From the NCBI GenBank assembly GCA_030039655.1, contig JASHVC010000733.1:1-15538 (forward strand): a stretch of DNA of 15,538 bases. The letters are read 5' to 3'. Shown here in pieces: positions 1-7,892 of the stretch; the first letter of the stretch is position 1, and every line of letters starts with the position of its first letter. The stretch comes from Xanthobacteraceae bacterium. Lineage in GTDB: Bacteria > Pseudomonadota > Alphaproteobacteria > Rhizobiales > Xanthobacteraceae. Position numbers and translations under genes: made by a program. The notes under the pieces were generated by a model, which was given only the letters and a program-made list of their open reading frames with translations, searched no databases and was not told the origin of the DNA.

Positions 1-961
1 TCCGCGCGCGGTAGATCAGGTGCACGATGTTGCACACCTTGTCGTTGGCGACTTCCGAGAGCAGCTTCACGTCCTCACTGTCGCGCAAGTCCGCCGGCAG
101 CCGGCTGATGAGATGCGCAAGCGCGATACGCAGCCGCTGAGCGCGCTGGTATTGATCGGTCGCGGCGCGGTTGCGGCTGGAGTAAAGGATCTCCTTGTGG
201 CGCACCTCGACTTCGATCATGTCTTTCGGCGGCTCGCCCCGCGCGCTCCAGAGATCGACCTGAAACGCCAACGTGTCGCGCCGCGGTGTGCTTTCAAGCA
301 CCCATTGCAGTGGCGTGTTGGAGATGAGACCGCCATCCCAATAAAACTCGCCATCCACTTTGGTTGCCGGAAAGCCGGGCGGCAGCGAGCCGGAGGCGAC
401 AATGTGCTCGGCGCGGATCGTATGCGTCGTCGTATCGAAATAGACGAAATTACCGCTGCTGACCTCAACCGCACCGACGCTAAAGCGCATTGAGCCGGTA
501 TTGATCCGTTCGAAATCGACCACGCGTTCGAGCATCTGCCACAGCGGCGTATTGTCGTAATAGCTCGCCTTATCGGCGCTCCTAGAGGGCCATAGCAGCG
601 GCGACGGCACACGCGGCACAAAAAAGTCGTTGGCGCCGAACATCAGTACATTCATTGCGTGCGCCTGGTTGATCAGTTGGTGGTTAAGCTCGTCCCGCAC
701 TTCAAGAGGCGGCAAATTTGGAATTCCGAACGGCGAAGCGCTGACCGTTTCCCAGAATTCGCGCAACCGTTGGACACGAAGCTCGGGCGGATTGCCCGCA
801 ATGATGGCCGAATTGATCGCTCCAATGGAAATTCCCGCGACCCAATCGGGGTGCAAATCGGCCTCGGCGAGCGCCTGATAGACTCCCGCCTGATAGGCGC
901 CGAGCGCCCCGCCGCCCTGCAGCAACAATGCGATCCGTTCGAACGGCGTGCGCTGCGTCAT
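1..961 (-). CDS. Patatin-like phospholipase, DUF3734-type (3' end cut by window edge)
   Basis: This is a predicted serine acyl-hydrolase of the patatin family, probably acting on a lipid or polyester acyl ester in the cytoplasm. About 320 residues are visible and no stop is reached, so the C-terminus lies outside the window. The translation has the glycine-rich oxyanion loop GGGALG (residues 16-21), the nucleophile elbow GISIG with Ser45 (43-47), and the second dyad residue Asp209 in a DGG motif. These are the hallmarks of a Ser-Asp patatin dyad. The region after about residue 220 resembles the DUF3734 extension of rhizobial patatins. The ATG overlaps the stop of the upstream deacetylase in an ATGA junction (958-961), so the two are probably translationally coupled. 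The family call is firm; the substrate is unknown. Confidence 0.88.
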   Translation of the reverse strand, partial: MTQRTPFERIALLLQGGGALGAYQAGVYQALAEADLHPDWVAGISIGAINSAIIAGNPPELRVQRLREFWETVSASPFGIPNLPPLEVRDELNHQLINQAHAMNVLMFGANDFFVPRVPSPLLWPSRSADKASYYDNTPLWQMLERVVDFERINTGSMRFSVGAVEVSSGNFVYFDTTTHTIRAEHIVASGSLPPGFPATKVDGEFYWDGGLISNTPLQWVLESTPRRDTLAFQVDLWSARGEPPKDMIEVEVRHKEILYSSRNRAATDQYQRAQRLRIALAHLISRLPADLRDSEDVKLLSEVANDKVCNIVHLIYRAR

Positions 962-1800
962 TGTTTGTGCTCTTGAGACCGATAGGCGTCAATGATCTCC
1001 GACCCGGTGGCAAACCAAACGTTGCGATGTGAGGCGATGTAGGATAGCGCCCGATCGAGGGTGCGGATGCGGTGCGGCACGCCGATCAGGAATGGATGCA
1101 GCGCAATCGCCATCACGCGCCCATTGCGGGCACCCTCCTCATAGAGCACGTCGAATGTCTCGCGGATGCGGCGTTCGAATTCGCCGATGTCGATGCTCGG
1201 CATGTTGAACAGCGGCATGTCGTTGAGCTCGATCGAATACGGGATCGAGTAAAGCCCGTTGTTCATGCGGTAGGGCAGATCGTCGTTCACCCAATCGCAG
1301 ACATATTCGACGCCATTGTCACGCAAGAGATCGAGCGTGTGCCAGGTTTCACTTAGGCCCGGCCCCAGCCAGCCGCGCATGGTCTGGCCCCATTGTCCGA
1401 TCACCTCGTGCACTTCGGCGATGAGCGCGGCCTCGTCCTCTTTCGGCATGCCAGTCAGCAAGACGGAATTGGTCAGCCCATGGCCCATCAATTCCCAATT
1501 CAGCTTCGTCACCTCTTCCATGATGCGCGGATAAAAGCGGCCGACCTCGGCGTTAAGCGCAACAGTGCCGCGCACGCCGTGCTTGGCCAGCACCTCGATG
1601 ATGCGCCACACACCGACGCGGTTGCCGTAGTCCCGGCGCGAATGATTGCGGATATCGGGGACCTGAGCGCCGATTTCGATGTGGAAGTGCTCGATATTGG
1701 GGATGACCCAGACGGCGACGCGCGCGCCGTTCGGCCATGTGACGCGTGGACGATCGACGATCGCCTGATAGGGGAACAGTCGAAAGGGATCGGTATCCAC
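958..1800 (-). CDS. Polysaccharide deacetylase family protein, PuuE/allantoinase-like
   Basis: This 280-residue protein has the NodB-homology fold of carbohydrate esterase 4, but its motifs are those of the PuuE-like branch. Visible motifs are NRVGVWR (60-66), ELMGHG (103-108), GWLGPGLSET (143-152), CDWVNDDLPY (168-177) and the LHP of the final metal or substrate site (234-236). The usual TFDDG metal motif is not seen. The substrate is therefore more likely a ureide, amide or small-molecule C-N bond than a polysaccharide; that is inference. I chose the GTG at 1800 because GGAGA sits 5 bases upstream and homologues begin near the DPFxLFPY segment. An in-frame ATG at 1836 would add 12 residues but has a poor ribosome site. 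It is first in a two-gene operon with the patatin gene. Confidence 0.85.
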   Translation of the reverse strand: MDTDPFRLFPYQAIVDRPRVTWPNGARVAVWVIPNIEHFHIEIGAQVPDIRNHSRRDYGNRVGVWRIIEVLAKHGVRGTVALNAEVGRFYPRIMEEVTKLNWELMGHGLTNSVLLTGMPKEDEAALIAEVHEVIGQWGQTMRGWLGPGLSETWHTLDLLRDNGVEYVCDWVNDDLPYRMNNGLYSIPYSIELNDMPLFNMPSIDIGEFERRIRETFDVLYEEGARNGRVMAIALHPFLIGVPHRIRTLDRALSYIASHRNVWFATGSEIIDAYRSQEHKQ

Positions 1801-1830
1801 GGCTTTCTCCGGCAATTCAATGCAGACCGC

Positions 1831-1843
1831 CCTCATTATGAGG
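1831..1843. repeat. 13-bp palindrome in divergent promoter region
   Basis: Perfect inverted repeat CCTCAT-T-ATGAGG in the gene-free stretch between the deacetylase and cupin genes. Its centre (1837) is 18 bp from the centre of the next palindrome, so the two could lie on similar faces of the helix. It may be a regulator site; no regulator gene is in view. Confidence 0.4.
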
Positions 1844-1848
1844 CGCTC

Positions 1849-1861
1849 GATAAAATTTATC
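1849..1861. repeat. AT-rich 13-bp palindrome in divergent promoter region
   Basis: Perfect inverted repeat GATAAA-A-TTTATC between the divergent deacetylase and cupin operons. It stands out as AT-rich in GC-rich DNA, so it may form part of a promoter or an operator. Confidence 0.4.
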
Positions 1862-1890
1862 CATCGGCGCACACGGAGCGGCGCACGGAT

Positions 1891-1908
1891 TGCGGTAGAA
1901 AAACCGCA
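1891..1908. repeat. Inverted repeat upstream of the cupin operon
   Basis: Six-base arms TGCGGT and ACCGCA surround the loop AGAAAA. It lies 53 bases before the cupin start. There is no U-run, so it is not a terminator. It could be an operator or a leader hairpin. Confidence 0.35.
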
Positions 1909-1960
1909 GCAGTAATCTTGCGGGGCGCTACTAATGAAAATGCGATTGGAGGAAACGGCA

Positions 1961-2470
1961 ATGTCGGAGAAGCCCAACTACCGGGTCAACAGGCGCAACG
2001 TAAAGATGACCGAGCGCGTCGCAATGGCGGCAGTCGGCAAATCTGTCCTGCGCGCGCAGAAGGTCCACGGCACCGACACCAGCATCATGTTCGCCGAACG
2101 AGCCTCGGGCTATCATACCAGCCCGCACATGCACGATTGCGAGCAGATGAATTACATCGTCTCCGGAGAAATCTATTTCTTCGTCGATGGCCGCGGCTAC
2201 CGCTGCAAGGCCGGCGACGTCATGCGCATCCCGCGCAATAAGGTTCACTGGGCCTGGAATCGCGGCAACGAAACCGCCGTGGTCTTCGAATCCCATTCGC
2301 CGCCGTTGCGCGACCGCGGCGGCGACGCCTACCCGCTGCTTGGGCCGGACGACGACGCTGCCAAGATTCAGCACATGCAGAACATCCTGGTCAAAGTGGA
2401 CCAAGCTGAAATCGACGCCGTCGAGGCGCGCGCCATCGCCGAAGAGGAAGGCCAACAGGCAGCCGAGTAA
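1961..2470 (+). CDS. Cupin domain protein
   Basis: This 169-residue protein has a single cupin beta-barrel, probably metal-binding. Motif 1 supplies His56 and His58, followed by Glu61-Gln62 and Gly69. Motif 2 runs from Gly85 through Pro91 and His96 to Asn100. Single-domain cupins of this size act as small dioxygenases, isomerases or ligand sensors, and sequence alone does not separate these. The start at 1961 is preceded by GGAGG at 8 bases; an upstream in-frame ATG at 1934 lacks such a site. Residues after about 130 form a charged, probably helical tail rich in Glu and Ala. It is the first gene of the plus-strand cluster, ending 13 bases before the Bug receptor, which suggests a role in handling the same compound. 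Confidence 0.88.
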   Translation: MSEKPNYRVNRRNVKMTERVAMAAVGKSVLRAQKVHGTDTSIMFAERASGYHTSPHMHDCEQMNYIVSGEIYFFVDGRGYRCKAGDVMRIPRNKVHWAWNRGNETAVVFESHSPPLRDRGGDAYPLLGPDDDAAKIQHMQNILVKVDQAEIDAVEARAIAEEEGQQAAE

Positions 2471-2483
2471 CCGGCGGCGTGCG

Positions 2484-3524
2484 ATGCCGACCTGGCGCAT
2501 CAGAAATCTCGGCGCTGCGCTGAGCGTGATTGGCGCCGCCATGCTGGCGCCGAACACTGCCGCGCGCGCCGACGGCTTCTATCAAGGCAAGACGCTGGAG
2601 ATCATCGTTTCGACGGGCGTCGGCACCGACAGCTACGATTCGCTCAGCCGGCTCGTGAGCCGCCATATTGGCCGCCATCTGCCGGGCAACCCGGCGGTCG
2701 TCGTGCGCAATATGCCGGGCGCCGGCGGCATCCTCGCAGCCAACGAGCTCTACAACATTGCACCGCGGGACGGCACTGTGATCGGCATGCTCGACCAATC
2801 GATCTATCAGACCCAGCTGTTCAAAGTGCCCGGGTTGAAGGCCGACGTCACCAAGATGAACTGGCTCGGCCGCATCATCAGCAACGACGCGGTGCTGTTC
2901 GCATGGACCACCGCAGCGGTCAAAAAGATCGATGATGCCTACACGAAGGCGCTGATCATCTGCTCGACTGGCAGTTCGTCGCAGCTTCGCTGGACGATGT
3001 TGAAGAAGCTCCTCGGCTTCAAGTTCAAGCTTATCACCGGCTACAAGGGCACCGGCGACGGCCTGATTGCGATGGAGCGCGGCGAAGTGGAGGCGCTGAG
3101 CATGCCCTGGACAGTGTTTCGCGTAATCCGCGCCGACTGGCTTCGCGACAAGAAAGTCAACGTGCTGTTGCAGACGGCGCTTGAGCGCGCGCCGGACTTG
3201 CCGGATGTGCCGCGCGTAGTCGACCTGGCTCGCGACGACGAACAACGCCAGATCCTCGAACTGTTTTCGCAGGCCGAAAAGGTCGGGCGCTCCTTCACGG
3301 CGCCGCCTGGGCTGCCGGCCGAGCGCGTGGCGGAGCTGCGATCGGCATTTGCGGCGACGCTGAAGGATCCTGCTTTCCTGGCCGATGCCGAGCACATGCA
3401 GGTCGGCCTCAGCCCATTGCCGGGCGCCGAGCTTCAGGCCATCATCGATAAATCTTTCGCCTTCTCGCCGGCGATCGTCGAGAAGGCCGGAATCTTGTTA
3501 CACAGCGCGGAACAAGGCGGATGA
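2484..3524 (+). CDS. Bug/TctC-family periplasmic substrate-binding protein
   Basis: This 346-residue protein is a tripartite tricarboxylate transporter receptor, binding a carboxylate or similar small solute in the periplasm. Residues 1-29 form a Sec signal peptide with likely cleavage after ARA. The mature part contains a GxGTDSYD loop, the conserved MPGAGG turn and the following APRDGT motif, all typical of Bug proteins. It belongs to the branch with HLPGNP before the MPGAGG turn. No TctA or TctB membrane gene is in the window, so it is an orphan receptor that must borrow a transporter or act in sensing. The open frame extends upstream to 2187, but that part overlaps the cupin gene and lacks a signal sequence. 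Its stop overlaps the next gene in an ATGA junction. Confidence 0.88.
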   Translation: MPTWRIRNLGAALSVIGAAMLAPNTAARADGFYQGKTLEIIVSTGVGTDSYDSLSRLVSRHIGRHLPGNPAVVVRNMPGAGGILAANELYNIAPRDGTVIGMLDQSIYQTQLFKVPGLKADVTKMNWLGRIISNDAVLFAWTTAAVKKIDDAYTKALIICSTGSSSQLRWTMLKKLLGFKFKLITGYKGTGDGLIAMERGEVEALSMPWTVFRVIRADWLRDKKVNVLLQTALERAPDLPDVPRVVDLARDDEQRQILELFSQAEKVGRSFTAPPGLPAERVAELRSAFAATLKDPAFLADAEHMQVGLSPLPGAELQAIIDKSFAFSPAIVEKAGILLHSAEQGG

Positions 3525-4279
3525 AAGAAGCAAAATTCGAAGGTGAAACCATCCATCTCGAGGTCGCTGGACGATCGATGGACGTGCACATCGCCGCACC
3601 GCCCGGCCCCGGACCGCATCCCGCCGTGCTGCTGATGTTCCACCGCGGCGGGCTGGACGCCTGCACGGCTCACTACTTCAAGGAATTCCCGAAGGCCGGC
3701 TACCTCACGATCGTACCCAACTTCTACCATCACTGCCCGAAAGACGTGCCGCTGCACGACTGCAAGAAATTCCTGAAGGACAACGAGGTCACCGCCGAGA
3801 TCGCCGCATCGGCGGATTACGCGCTGACTCGCCCGGACCTCGATCGCAGCCGCATTTTTATTGCCGGCCATTGCATGGGCGGCCGGCTGGCATTCCTCGG
3901 CGCCAGCACGAAACCGGTGTTCACGGCCGCCGTCGCTTATTATGGCGGCGGCATGATGACCCATTGGGGCGACGGCACGCCGACGCCGTTCGAATTGATA
4001 AAGAATATTGGCTGTCCGGTGTACGGATTTTTCGGCGACCTCGATACCAATCCGTCACCGGCTGACGTGGACCGCTTCGAAGCTGAGCTTAAGCGCCACA
4101 ACATTCCTTATGTGTTCCATCGCTATCCGAAGGCTGGCCATGGATTCCAGAATCCCGCACGCGACAAAGGGCGCAATGCCGACGAGATTGCGGCTGCAGA
4201 TTCGGCCTGGGCGACGATGCTCGATTTGATGAGCGCATCCGCCGCGACGCCTGAACGCGTGAGGGCACGGGCCGGGTGA
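3521..4279 (+). CDS. Dienelactone hydrolase family protein
   Basis: This 252-residue alpha/beta hydrolase resembles carboxymethylenebutenolidase, which opens dienelactone in the beta-ketoadipate-type degradation of chlorocatechols. The nucleophile elbow is GHCMGG with Cys118 instead of Ser, as in true dienelactone hydrolases. The acid is Asp173 or Asp175 in the GDLD segment and the base is His207 in AGHGF. Length matches the family. There is no signal peptide, so it is cytoplasmic. Its start overlaps the receptor stop by 4 bases, implying coupled translation and a shared substrate pathway. The natural substrate is uncertain, since many members hydrolyse other esters or lactones. Confidence 0.87.
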   Translation: MKEAKFEGETIHLEVAGRSMDVHIAAPPGPGPHPAVLLMFHRGGLDACTAHYFKEFPKAGYLTIVPNFYHHCPKDVPLHDCKKFLKDNEVTAEIAASADYALTRPDLDRSRIFIAGHCMGGRLAFLGASTKPVFTAAVAYYGGGMMTHWGDGTPTPFELIKNIGCPVYGFFGDLDTNPSPADVDRFEAELKRHNIPYVFHRYPKAGHGFQNPARDKGRNADEIAAADSAWATMLDLMSASAATPERVRARAG

Positions 4280-4343
4280 GCGCCGCGCTACGAAATTCCT
4301 TCCCTCTCGTTCGCATGCCGCCCCCGGACCGTTGAGAACACGT

Positions 4344-5417
4344 ATGACCTTGATTCTGTCCAACGACGACGTCGGTAAGCTGATCGAAATGCCGGACTGC
4401 ATCGCAGTGCTGGAGGAAGCGTACATCGAGCTTGCCGAGGGACGCGGCATCTCGCGCACACGCTCCGACTCCATCACCCCGACCACGCACCCCGATGCCC
4501 TCTACAGCCTCAAATCCATGGATGGCGTCATTCCAAAACTCGGCGTTGGCGCGGTTCGCATAAACTCCGACATCGTCACCTGGCCGAAGAAGGGCAACAA
4601 TGTGCGGCGCGAGAAGGTGCCCGCGGCGCCGGGCGACCGCTACGTCGGCTTGGTGCTGTTATTCTCGACCGACAACGGCGAACCGCTGGCGATTTTCCCT
4701 GACGGCGTGATGCAGCGCATGCGGGTTGGCGCCGCCAACGGACTAGGCGCCAAATATCTGGCGCGCAAGAACGCCAAGACGGTCGGCATTTTGGGCTCCG
4801 GCTGGCAGGCCGGCGCGCAGCTGATGGCGATCTGTGCCGTCCGTCGCATCGAGACCATCCGGTGCTTTTCGCCGAACGCGGAAAATCGTGCGGCCTTCGC
4901 ACAGCAGACGAGCGAAACGCTTGGCGTTGAAATCGTGCCAGTCGATACACCCGAAGAGGCGATCCGGGGCGCCGACGTCGTTATGTGCTCCACCAACACC
5001 CTCGATCCGGTCTTCTTTGCCCCATGGATTGAACCTGGAATGCATTTGAGTTCCATCAAACGCCCGGAAATCGAGGCGAACGCAATAAAACGCGCCGATC
5101 GTGTCGTGATCCATACTCACGACACGCGTCCGATCCACGTCTTGACCAAGGATCTGGTCGTGCCCGAGAAGGCTGACGGCCGCGGCTGGGAAGTCGCCGA
5201 GGACATCGAATTCGACAAGCTCCCGACCCTGCCGGACCTGATCGTCGGCCGCGCGGAAGGCCGCCGCTCGGAGCGCGAGGTCACCTGCTTCATCAACAAT
5301 TTGGGGCTCGGCTATCAATTCGCCGCGGCAGGCTCGCTGCTGTATCGCAAGGCCAAGGAGAGCGGCGCCGGCCACGATCTGCCGACCGACTGGTTTACCG
5401 AAGACGTGCATCCATAA
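4344..5417 (+). CDS. Ornithine cyclodeaminase/mu-crystallin family protein
   Basis: This 357-residue NAD(P)-dependent enzyme has the mu-crystallin fold. The nucleotide-binding loop GILGSGWQAG lies at residues 148-157 and is preceded by the conserved MRVGAANGLGAKYLA helix (126-140). Members include ornithine cyclodeaminase, alanine dehydrogenase and ketimine reductases, all acting on amino or imino acids. The sequence has insertions after residue 80 relative to the short ornithine cyclodeaminases I recall, so ornithine is not a safe substrate call. The start at 4344 begins the MTLILSNDDV segment typical of the family; a TTG at 4332 is also in frame. The 64-base gap from the hydrolase gene contains no obvious terminator, so it is probably co-transcribed. 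Confidence 0.85.
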   Translation: MTLILSNDDVGKLIEMPDCIAVLEEAYIELAEGRGISRTRSDSITPTTHPDALYSLKSMDGVIPKLGVGAVRINSDIVTWPKKGNNVRREKVPAAPGDRYVGLVLLFSTDNGEPLAIFPDGVMQRMRVGAANGLGAKYLARKNAKTVGILGSGWQAGAQLMAICAVRRIETIRCFSPNAENRAAFAQQTSETLGVEIVPVDTPEEAIRGADVVMCSTNTLDPVFFAPWIEPGMHLSSIKRPEIEANAIKRADRVVIHTHDTRPIHVLTKDLVVPEKADGRGWEVAEDIEFDKLPTLPDLIVGRAEGRRSEREVTCFINNLGLGYQFAAAGSLLYRKAKESGAGHDLPTDWFTEDVHP

Positions 5418-5456
5418 TCGCCGTCCCACGACCTTGAGGCGGTCGCGCAGTGGCGC

Positions 5457-6722
5457 TCAGGCTGATTTCCGGCCGTCTTCTTCCGGATTTCCAGCGGCAC
5501 TGGCCTGGGTCGGCCAACGCTCGTGGGTAAGCGGAACGATCATATGCACGGAGAGACCGGTGCGCTTGAAAGCGCGCGTAACCTCGCCGTTCAATTGCCG
5601 CTCGATCACCAGAGAAATCAGGCGTGAGCCGAAGCCGAGCTTTCGCGGCCGCCGCGTCGGCGGTCCGTTCTTCTCGACCCACTCGACCGTGAGCGTCATG
5701 CCGCGAGCCGTGCGGCTCACCGACCAACTCAGATCAAGGTGACCCTTCGGACGCGACAGGCTGCCGTGCTTGACTGCGTTGTCCGCGAGCTCGTGTAGTG
5801 CCGCGCTCAAGTTGAACACCGGATCCGGTTCAAGCTCCACATTGGGACCGGTGAACGTTATCCGGTCGAGATACGGTCCGAGCAGGACGTTCAAGAGGTC
5901 CATGATCGGGATCGATTGTCCGCCGCCTTCGGTGATCAGGCGCTGCGCGCTCGCCAAGGCGAGCACACGCGCCCGGTATTTGCTCGCCAGGTCGGCGATG
6001 CTCTTTGAGTTTCTCGCTGTCTGCGAGAACAGCGCCAGCAATTGGGAAAACAAATTCCCGGAACGATGGCGCATGTCGCGGATCATCAATTCGTGCCGCT
6101 GCTCAAGCTGGCGGCGAGCAATGGCGCCGGCGAGCAGGTTGGCGACCGCGGCGAGGAAAGCGATGTCCTGCGCGGCGAAGCGCCGCCGCGTCTTCGTGCA
6201 AACGCCGAGGATGCCGTAGAAGCGGTCATCGCGGCCGGCAATGGTGACGTTGATGCCGCTGCTGCAGCCAGAATCGCGCAGATAGCCATCGACTTTGAAC
6301 CGCGACTCGCTGGCAAAATCGTCCGTGACCACCGGCAGGCGGGTGTCGAACGTGTAGCCCGCATAGCTGTCCGGCGCGACCGAGGCGAGAATCGAACCCA
6401 CCAGGTCCGTCTTCCAACCGAAGCCGGCGCGCAGCAAGAGGTCGGTGTTGCCGGGAAGAAGTTCGAGGATTTTGACGAAGTCGACCGACAGCGTCGTCGC
6501 GACGGTGCTGACCGCATCCTTCAGTAGCTGTTCGAGATCGGGCTCGGACAAGGCACGCTCGCCGAGCTGCGCCAGCGCCTCCTGTTGTTTGACCCGGCTG
6601 CGCAGTTCGGCCTCGAGGTTCACGCGCTCGGTGATATCGTGGGAGAGCCCCGTTGCGGCATCATCCACCGAGCGAGCGAGCGGTTCAGGTGTTGGCGGCT
6701 TTTCTCGGTCCGGCGGGTTCAT
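5457..6722 (-). CDS. GAF domain HWE-family sensor histidine kinase
   Basis: This 421-residue soluble kinase has no membrane segment. Residues 29-45 (HDITERVNLEAEL) look like the tail of a PAS/PAC domain, but no PAS domain precedes them. A GAF sensor domain follows (about 60-200). The phosphoacceptor is His219 in MRHRSGN. His310 in the N-box (HELADNAVKHG) and the WVE motif (348-350) are the features that define HWE kinases; GFGSRLI (363-369) is the G-box. HWE and HisKA2 kinases are the usual activators of PhyR, and phyR lies about 3 kb away, so this kinase is a plausible upstream input. That link is inference. The ATG at 6722 has only a weak ribosome site. A near-consensus EcfG promoter lies 57 bases upstream. 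It is convergent with the preceding plus-strand cluster (39-base gap). Confidence 0.9.
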   Translation of the reverse strand: MNPPDREKPPTPEPLARSVDDAATGLSHDITERVNLEAELRSRVKQQEALAQLGERALSEPDLEQLLKDAVSTVATTLSVDFVKILELLPGNTDLLLRAGFGWKTDLVGSILASVAPDSYAGYTFDTRLPVVTDDFASESRFKVDGYLRDSGCSSGINVTIAGRDDRFYGILGVCTKTRRRFAAQDIAFLAAVANLLAGAIARRQLEQRHELMIRDMRHRSGNLFSQLLALFSQTARNSKSIADLASKYRARVLALASAQRLITEGGGQSIPIMDLLNVLLGPYLDRITFTGPNVELEPDPVFNLSAALHELADNAVKHGSLSRPKGHLDLSWSVSRTARGMTLTVEWVEKNGPPTRRPRKLGFGSRLISLVIERQLNGEVTRAFKRTGLSVHMIVPLTHERWPTQASAAGNPEEDGRKSA

Positions 6723-6778
6723 TCTTATGCACTTTTGCCGGGCCAATGCCCGGATCGGCACGACTACTCCACCACCAA

Positions 6779-6803
6779 AACGGCCCAAGCTTGCGCCGGT
6801 TCG
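6779..6803 (-). promoter_or_regulatory. Near-consensus EcfG-type promoter for the HWE kinase
   Basis: Read on the minus strand, CGAAC is followed by 16 bases and then CGTT. This is one mismatch, at the first base, from the EcfG consensus GGAAC-N16/17-CGTT. Its -10 element ends 57 bases before the kinase ATG, in the correct direction. Confidence 0.4.
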
Positions 6804-6933
6804 CTCCGGCCATTGGAATATATGGCGAAGCGGAACGCCGCAGGCCAGAGCCCGCCGCCTCAGTAGATTGGCGAAAGTGGGGACCGCTGTCAGTAAGTGC
6901 CGAAAACCAAGGATATTGTGCGCCGGGACGGGC

Positions 6934-7620
6934 CTACGCTAACGCAGCAGCTTGGCCCCCAGAGTGCACCGTCGCGGCATCGTGGGGCGTAGCATCGCTG
7001 ATCTGCCGCCCGCGCGCATCGGGCAGGACGATGACCTTGGTTCCGGTGTTGACCCGATTGTAGAGATCAATCACGTCGGCATTGAGCATGCGGATGCATC
7101 CGCTGGACACGTGCTTGCCGATCGAGGTCGGATCGTTGGTGCCGTGGATGCGGTAATCGGTGTTGCCGAGATAGAGGGCACGCGCGCCAAGAGGATTACC
7201 GGGACCGCCGCCCACCCAACGCGGCAGATACGGCTGGCGTGCGACCATGCTGGCCGGCGGAATCCAATCGGGCCACTCGGCCTTACGGTTGATCGTTTCG
7301 ACGCCCGACCATTCAAAACCCTCGCGGCCCACCCCGATTCCGTATCGCATCGCCTTGCCGCCGCCAACTATCAGGTAAAGGAAGGTATGGACGGGATCGA
7401 TGATGATCGTGCCTGCCGGCTCGGTGCCCGCGTAGGAGACGACTTGGCGCTGCAGCGCAGGCACCGGCTCTTCGTCCCCATACGGCGTTTGATAGGCTGG
7501 AGCCACGGAATCGGCGGGCCCATAGGAAAGCGCCTGAGCATGAGCTTGAACGACCGGAGTCGCGACCAAGCCAACAAACAAAAATACGCCGCTTAAGCGC
7601 CCAACCGTGCTCTTTACCAT
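6934..7620 (-). CDS. L,D-transpeptidase (ErfK/YbiS/YcfS/YnhG family)
   Basis: This 228-residue exported enzyme is predicted to form L,D cross-links in peptidoglycan or attach proteins to it. Residues 1-28 are a Sec signal peptide with a hydrophobic core and an AHA cleavage site. The YkuD catalytic domain spans about 68-200 and carries His159 in RIHGTND, followed by SSGCIRM with nucleophile Cys175. The spacing fits the family. The C-terminal 25 residues are low in structure. The ATG at 7620 has GGTGGA 8 bases upstream; longer in-frame starts up to 7707 would bury the signal peptide behind a charged leader. A weak EcfG-like site lies 34 bases upstream. The 272-base gap before the small exported gene contains no clear additional gene. 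Confidence 0.9.
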   Translation of the reverse strand: MVKSTVGRLSGVFLFVGLVATPVVQAHAQALSYGPADSVAPAYQTPYGDEEPVPALQRQVVSYAGTEPAGTIIIDPVHTFLYLIVGGGKAMRYGIGVGREGFEWSGVETINRKAEWPDWIPPASMVARQPYLPRWVGGGPGNPLGARALYLGNTDYRIHGTNDPTSIGKHVSSGCIRMLNADVIDLYNRVNTGTKVIVLPDARGRQISDATPHDAATVHSGGQAAALA

Positions 7621-7653
7621 GATACATTCCACCGTGCTGATGACGCTCATCCA

Positions 7654-7678
7654 ATCGCGCAGGCGCGTAAAAAGTTCC
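7654..7678 (-). promoter_or_regulatory. Weak EcfG-like promoter candidate for the L,D-transpeptidase
   Basis: On the minus strand a perfect GGAAC is followed by 16 bases and CGAT, one mismatch from CGTT in the -10 element. It lies 34 bases upstream of the chosen ATG. The mismatch is at a T that is normally well conserved, so this is tentative. Confidence 0.25.
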
Positions 7679-7892
7679 CCGTCGCGCTTGGGATAAATTC
7701 GAATCAAATGCGCGGCGATTTTCGGCGCTGAAGCGTGCGCGATCTCGCGCTTTTGCGCCTACCATTAGCCGTTCGGCGGCGAGAAGAGGTTCAAAGCGCT
7801 GCGGGCCCACCAGCGCAATATTTGCAGCGAGCGTAAATCAAACATGTCTATGGATTGCTGCACTCGGATCGCAAGCCGCGGGAAGGCGACGC

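Noticed and set aside
1393..2241. 282-codon plus-strand frame spanning the deacetylase and cupin starts
   Set aside because: It crosses the divergent promoter region and the cupin gene in another frame, and has no recognisable motif.
2391..3395. 334-codon open frame opposite the first Bug receptor
   Set aside because: The composition is rich in Arg, His and Ala without motifs, while the plus strand gives a clear receptor with signal peptide.
6738..6753. Hairpin CCGGGC-CAAT-GCCCGG just before the HWE kinase start
   Set aside because: No U-run follows on either strand, so it is not a terminator. A role in translation control is possible but unsupported.
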